From: Bacteroidota bacterium
GTDB lineage: Bacteria; Bacteroidota; Kryptoniia; Kryptoniales; JAKASW01
Assembly: GCA_021796055.1 (NCBI GenBank)
Contig: JAJYOS010000330.1
Span: 1 to 7,177, forward strand
Direction: 5' to 3'
DNA length: 7,177 nucleotides
Shown: in pieces, positions 4,870 through 7,177 of the stretch
Position numbering within the stretch: the stretch's first letter is position 1
Layout of the letters: the number at the start of each line of letters is the position of its first letter
Notes under the pieces: model-generated
The model's input: only the letters and a program-made list of their open reading frames with translations
Told to the model about the DNA's origin: nothing
The model's database searches: none
Translations under genes and position numbers: made by a program

Positions 4870-7176
4870 TCATCTTTTGTCGGAAGACAAAGCTTCTATG
4901 ACGGCATTGCATACCGTGGGTCTGACTATCTGGATCTCTTCGTTCTTTCTCGTCGGGCACACTCGGTTCGTCAGTAGAATGACGAAGAGCTTCCTTACAG
5001 GGTCGACCCAGATCATCGTGCCTGTGAAACCAAGGTGGCCAAAGGAAGTCGGCGAAAAATATCTTCCCGCGGTTGAGTGTTCGGGAGATTTAGTATCCCA
5101 GCCTAGCGCTCGAGTACTGAGATCGGACTGCTTTCTGGTGAAGAGTGAAATCGTCGAGGCCTTCAGATATCGTCGCCCGTCGTAAATGCCGCCATTGAGA
5201 AGCATCTGAGCATACACCGCGAGGTCCTCGCTTGTAGAAAAGAGTCCAGCGTGCCCCGACACGCCTCCAAGTGAACGGGCGTTTTCATCGTGCACAACTC
5301 CCTGAAGTAGATAACCGGCGACGGAATCGTATTCGGTCGCCGCGCAATCTTTCCACAAATTGCTGGGCGGATTGTACATGGTGCGCGTCATACCTAGAGG
5401 CTTGTAGAAATTTTGCTCCACGTACTGATCGAGCGGCATTCCAGTGATACTCTCGATGACCTTTCCAAGCACGATGAAGTTGATATCACTGTACACCATC
5501 TTCGTCCCGGTCTTGTATGAGAGCGGCATGGCGTAGATGCTGTCGCACATTGCCTGGTGTGCGAGATGAAAGTTGCTTCCGAACGAGTCGGCGTACACGA
5601 AGGCGTGAGGATCTTTCAGGAGTCTCTCAAGCTGGCTTTGCGGGATTGCGCTCGTCTCCCAGAGGAAATGCGGCGGATCCGGCGGTAGTCCTGAATCGTG
5701 TACCAGCAGGTTGCGTATAGTGACTTCTGATTTCCCGTTTTGCGCGAATTGCGGGATGTATCTCGCAACGGGCGCATCCAGGTCGAGCTTTCCTTCGTCG
5801 TACAGCTTCATCGCCGCGAATGTTGTTGCGATAACTTTCGTGAGCGAAGCTAAATCAAACATCGTGTTAGGCGTGACGCGTCTGGAGTAGAGCGATGTGT
5901 CCAGAGTCCCAAAGCACTTGTCGTATGCAATCATGCCGTGTCTCGCGACAAGTAGTTGCGCGCCAGGGAAGGCGCCCTTCGCAACCCAATAATTCATGAT
6001 CGAGTCGAGCCTGTCGAGTCTCACGGGGTTGAAACCCGCCTCTTGCGGCGGGGAGTACTGCAGGCTTGTCTTGGGTAGCATGACGCCGTCGCCGTAGTTG
6101 GCAGCGTTCGGTATCGTAACCGGAAGCTTACCGGTCACGTTAATCTCGCCGAACAATGCTTGCACCGCAGCGTTGACGCTGTACCTCGACGAGCTGTAAG
6201 CGCAGACATAAGCGGGAACAATCGGCACGCTTCTTAGCAGATACGGATTGCCGAAGGAGACCATGATGCACGGCTTGTTGAGCGCAGCGACTTTGTTGAG
6301 AAAATCCTTAATCTGCGGAGTGAAGTCTACGGTTCCCTGGCCGGCTCCCCACTGAACATAGCAAGCGATGACGATGATGTTCGACTGTTCCGCCTCCTTG
6401 TAAACATCGTCGAAGTTCATCTGATTCGAGGTCGGATTGATCTGGGCGTAAGCGATGTTATCGCACCGCTCTGCCAGCTCATTCCTGAACCGCTGTCCGA
6501 CTGATGGATCACCGTCGTCGGCGACCGTGAGGCAGAGGAGTTGCTGCGGCTGATGATACTGAAGGGGAAGGTAATTCCCGATATTTCTTACGATTGTTAT
6601 CGATCTCCTCGCCGCTTTCTGAGCGAGGAGTTCATGACTCATGGAACCGATCACTTTATCGATGTTGTCGACGTTGACGAATCGTCGCTTTTCCAGACCT
6701 AGTTCGGACTTTACGGTTAATATCTTCTTGACGGCACGGTCAATAGTTGCGTGAGCGATCACGCCTGCATGGACTGCCTTGACAATTGCATCGACGGCTG
6801 TCCTGTCATCCGGCGGCATAAGAAGAATGTCCGCTCCGGCGTTTACTGCTCTAATAGCGGCTTCCGCCGTCGAGTAATCTTTCGTAACCCCGCCCATCTT
6901 CAGGGCATCGGTAACTATAAGGCCGTGGAACCCGAGCGAATCCCGGAGCATACCCGTGGTGATCTGCCGCGACAAAGTCGCGGGAACGCCGACTTCATGC
7001 TGGAACAACGGAAAAGCGATGTGTGCCACCATGACAGACTTTATTCCGGCCGCTATGTCGTCACGGAACGGGACAAGTTCCAGCGTGTCGAGCCTTGAAT
7101 AGGGATAGTTGATCGTCGGAAGTTGCGTGTGGGAATCGACCTGCGTGTCGCCGTGGCCGGGAAAATGTTTGGCGGT
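4870..7176 (-). CDS. NagZ-type GH3 beta-N-acetylglucosaminidase fused to a beta-lactamase-fold serine hydrolase, 5' end missing
   Basis: The frame is open to the right edge, so the start and any signal peptide lie outside; the ATG at 7030-7032 is internal (numbered 1 below). 768 residues are visible. The 48 before that Met include KHFPGHGDT (7144-7170) and DSH (7129-7137), the NagZ signature with its catalytic Asp-His dyad. The GH3 nucleophile is probably Asp42 in GLIVTDALKMGG. A GH3 C-terminal domain spans about 145-308, ending in TGKLPVTIP. After a linker, a beta-lactamase-superfamily domain (about 333-712) carries Ser396-x-x-Lys399 (ASLTK), Tyr514-Ser-Asp and His666-Leu-Gly in place of KTG. 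Both catalytic centres look complete. Expected substrates are muropeptides: GlcNAc removal by the first module, then amide (MurNAc-peptide) or similar cleavage by the second, as for B. subtilis NagZ and AmiE. The second activity could instead be esterase or D,D-peptidase. Location is probably the envelope, but this cannot be seen. The two-component genes follow 73 nt downstream. Confidence 0.92.
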   Translation of the reverse strand, partial: TAKHFPGHGDTQVDSHTQLPTINYPYSRLDTLELVPFRDDIAAGIKSVMVAHIAFPLFQHEVGVPATLSRQITTGMLRDSLGFHGLIVTDALKMGGVTKDYSTAEAAIRAVNAGADILLMPPDDRTAVDAIVKAVHAGVIAHATIDRAVKKILTVKSELGLEKRRFVNVDNIDKVIGSMSHELLAQKAARRSITIVRNIGNYLPLQYHQPQQLLCLTVADDGDPSVGQRFRNELAERCDNIAYAQINPTSNQMNFDDVYKEAEQSNIIVIACYVQWGAGQGTVDFTPQIKDFLNKVAALNKPCIMVSFGNPYLLRSVPIVPAYVCAYSSSRYSVNAAVQALFGEINVTGKLPVTIPNAANYGDGVMLPKTSLQYSPPQEAGFNPVRLDRLDSIMNYWVAKGAFPGAQLLVARHGMIAYDKCFGTLDTSLYSRRVTPNTMFDLASLTKVIATTFAAMKLYDEGKLDLDAPVARYIPQFAQNGKSEVTIRNLLVHDSGLPPDPPHFLWETSAIPQSQLERLLKDPHAFVYADSFGSNFHLAHQAMCDSIYAMPLSYKTGTKMVYSDINFIVLGKVIESITGMPLDQYVEQNFYKPLGMTRTMYNPPSNLWKDCAATEYDSVAGYLLQGVVHDENARSLGGVSGHAGLFSTSEDLAVYAQMLLNGGIYDGRRYLKASTISLFTRKQSDLSTRALGWDTKSPEHSTAGRYFSPTSFGHLGFTGTMIWVDPVRKLFVILLTNRVCPTRKNEEIQIVRPTVCNAVIEALSSDKR

Positions 7177-7177
7177 T

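Noticed and set aside
7030..7032. The ATG at 7030-7032 as the start of the hydrolase.
   Set aside because: The frame stays open to the window edge and the upstream codons encode the essential NagZ motifs KHFPGHGDT and DSH, so this methionine is internal.

Overview
This 7.2 kb bacterial chromosome segment has two convergent halves and no sign of phage, transposon, CRISPR or plasmid genes. The left half (plus strand) is the conserved translation and nucleotide block rpsB-tsf-pyrH-frr. rpsB is cut by the left edge. The right half (minus strand) holds a large fused cell-wall-recycling enzyme, cut by the right edge, followed by an OmpR-family response regulator and a membrane histidine kinase. The two halves meet at about 2557-2650, where a strong intrinsic terminator ends the frr transcript.

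Left half: ribosomal protein S2 and EF-Ts are 2 nt apart and clearly co-transcribed. A textbook intrinsic terminator (1182-1218) then separates tsf from pyrH, and a second hairpin (1142-1167) lies before it. pyrH (UMP kinase) starts at a GTG with a strong Shine-Dalgarno only 35 nt after the terminator U-tract, so it depends on read-through or on a promoter I cannot identify. frr (ribosome recycling factor) follows 31 nt after pyrH.

Right half: the minus-strand gene entering from the right edge encodes a glycoside hydrolase family 3 enzyme of the NagZ (beta-N-acetylglucosaminidase) type, fused to a serine beta-lactamase-superfamily domain. In Bacillus subtilis the separate neighbouring genes nagZ and amiE carry the same two activities: GlcNAc removal from muropeptides, then MurNAc-peptide cleavage by a beta-lactamase-fold amidase. 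This fusion may therefore perform two consecutive steps of peptidoglycan turnover in one chain. 73 nt downstream lies a two-component system, response regulator first, with a 14-nt overlap into the kinase. It may share a transcript with the enzyme, which would suggest control linked to the cell envelope, but this is inference from position only.

Organism: the sequence looks like a mid-GC bacterium that uses Shine-Dalgarno sites (AAGGAG, GGAG, AGGAG). EF-Ts is the short form of about 200 residues. NagZ plus beta-lactamase fusions are, to my recollection, frequent in the Bacteroidetes/Chlorobi/Ignavibacteria (FCB) group, and a lineage near there (or another deep Gram-negative phylum) is plausible, but I cannot fix the phylum from this window. 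All genes seen are intact apart from the two edge truncations. Most of the window is conventional; the fusion enzyme with its adjacent two-component system is the part most worth following up.
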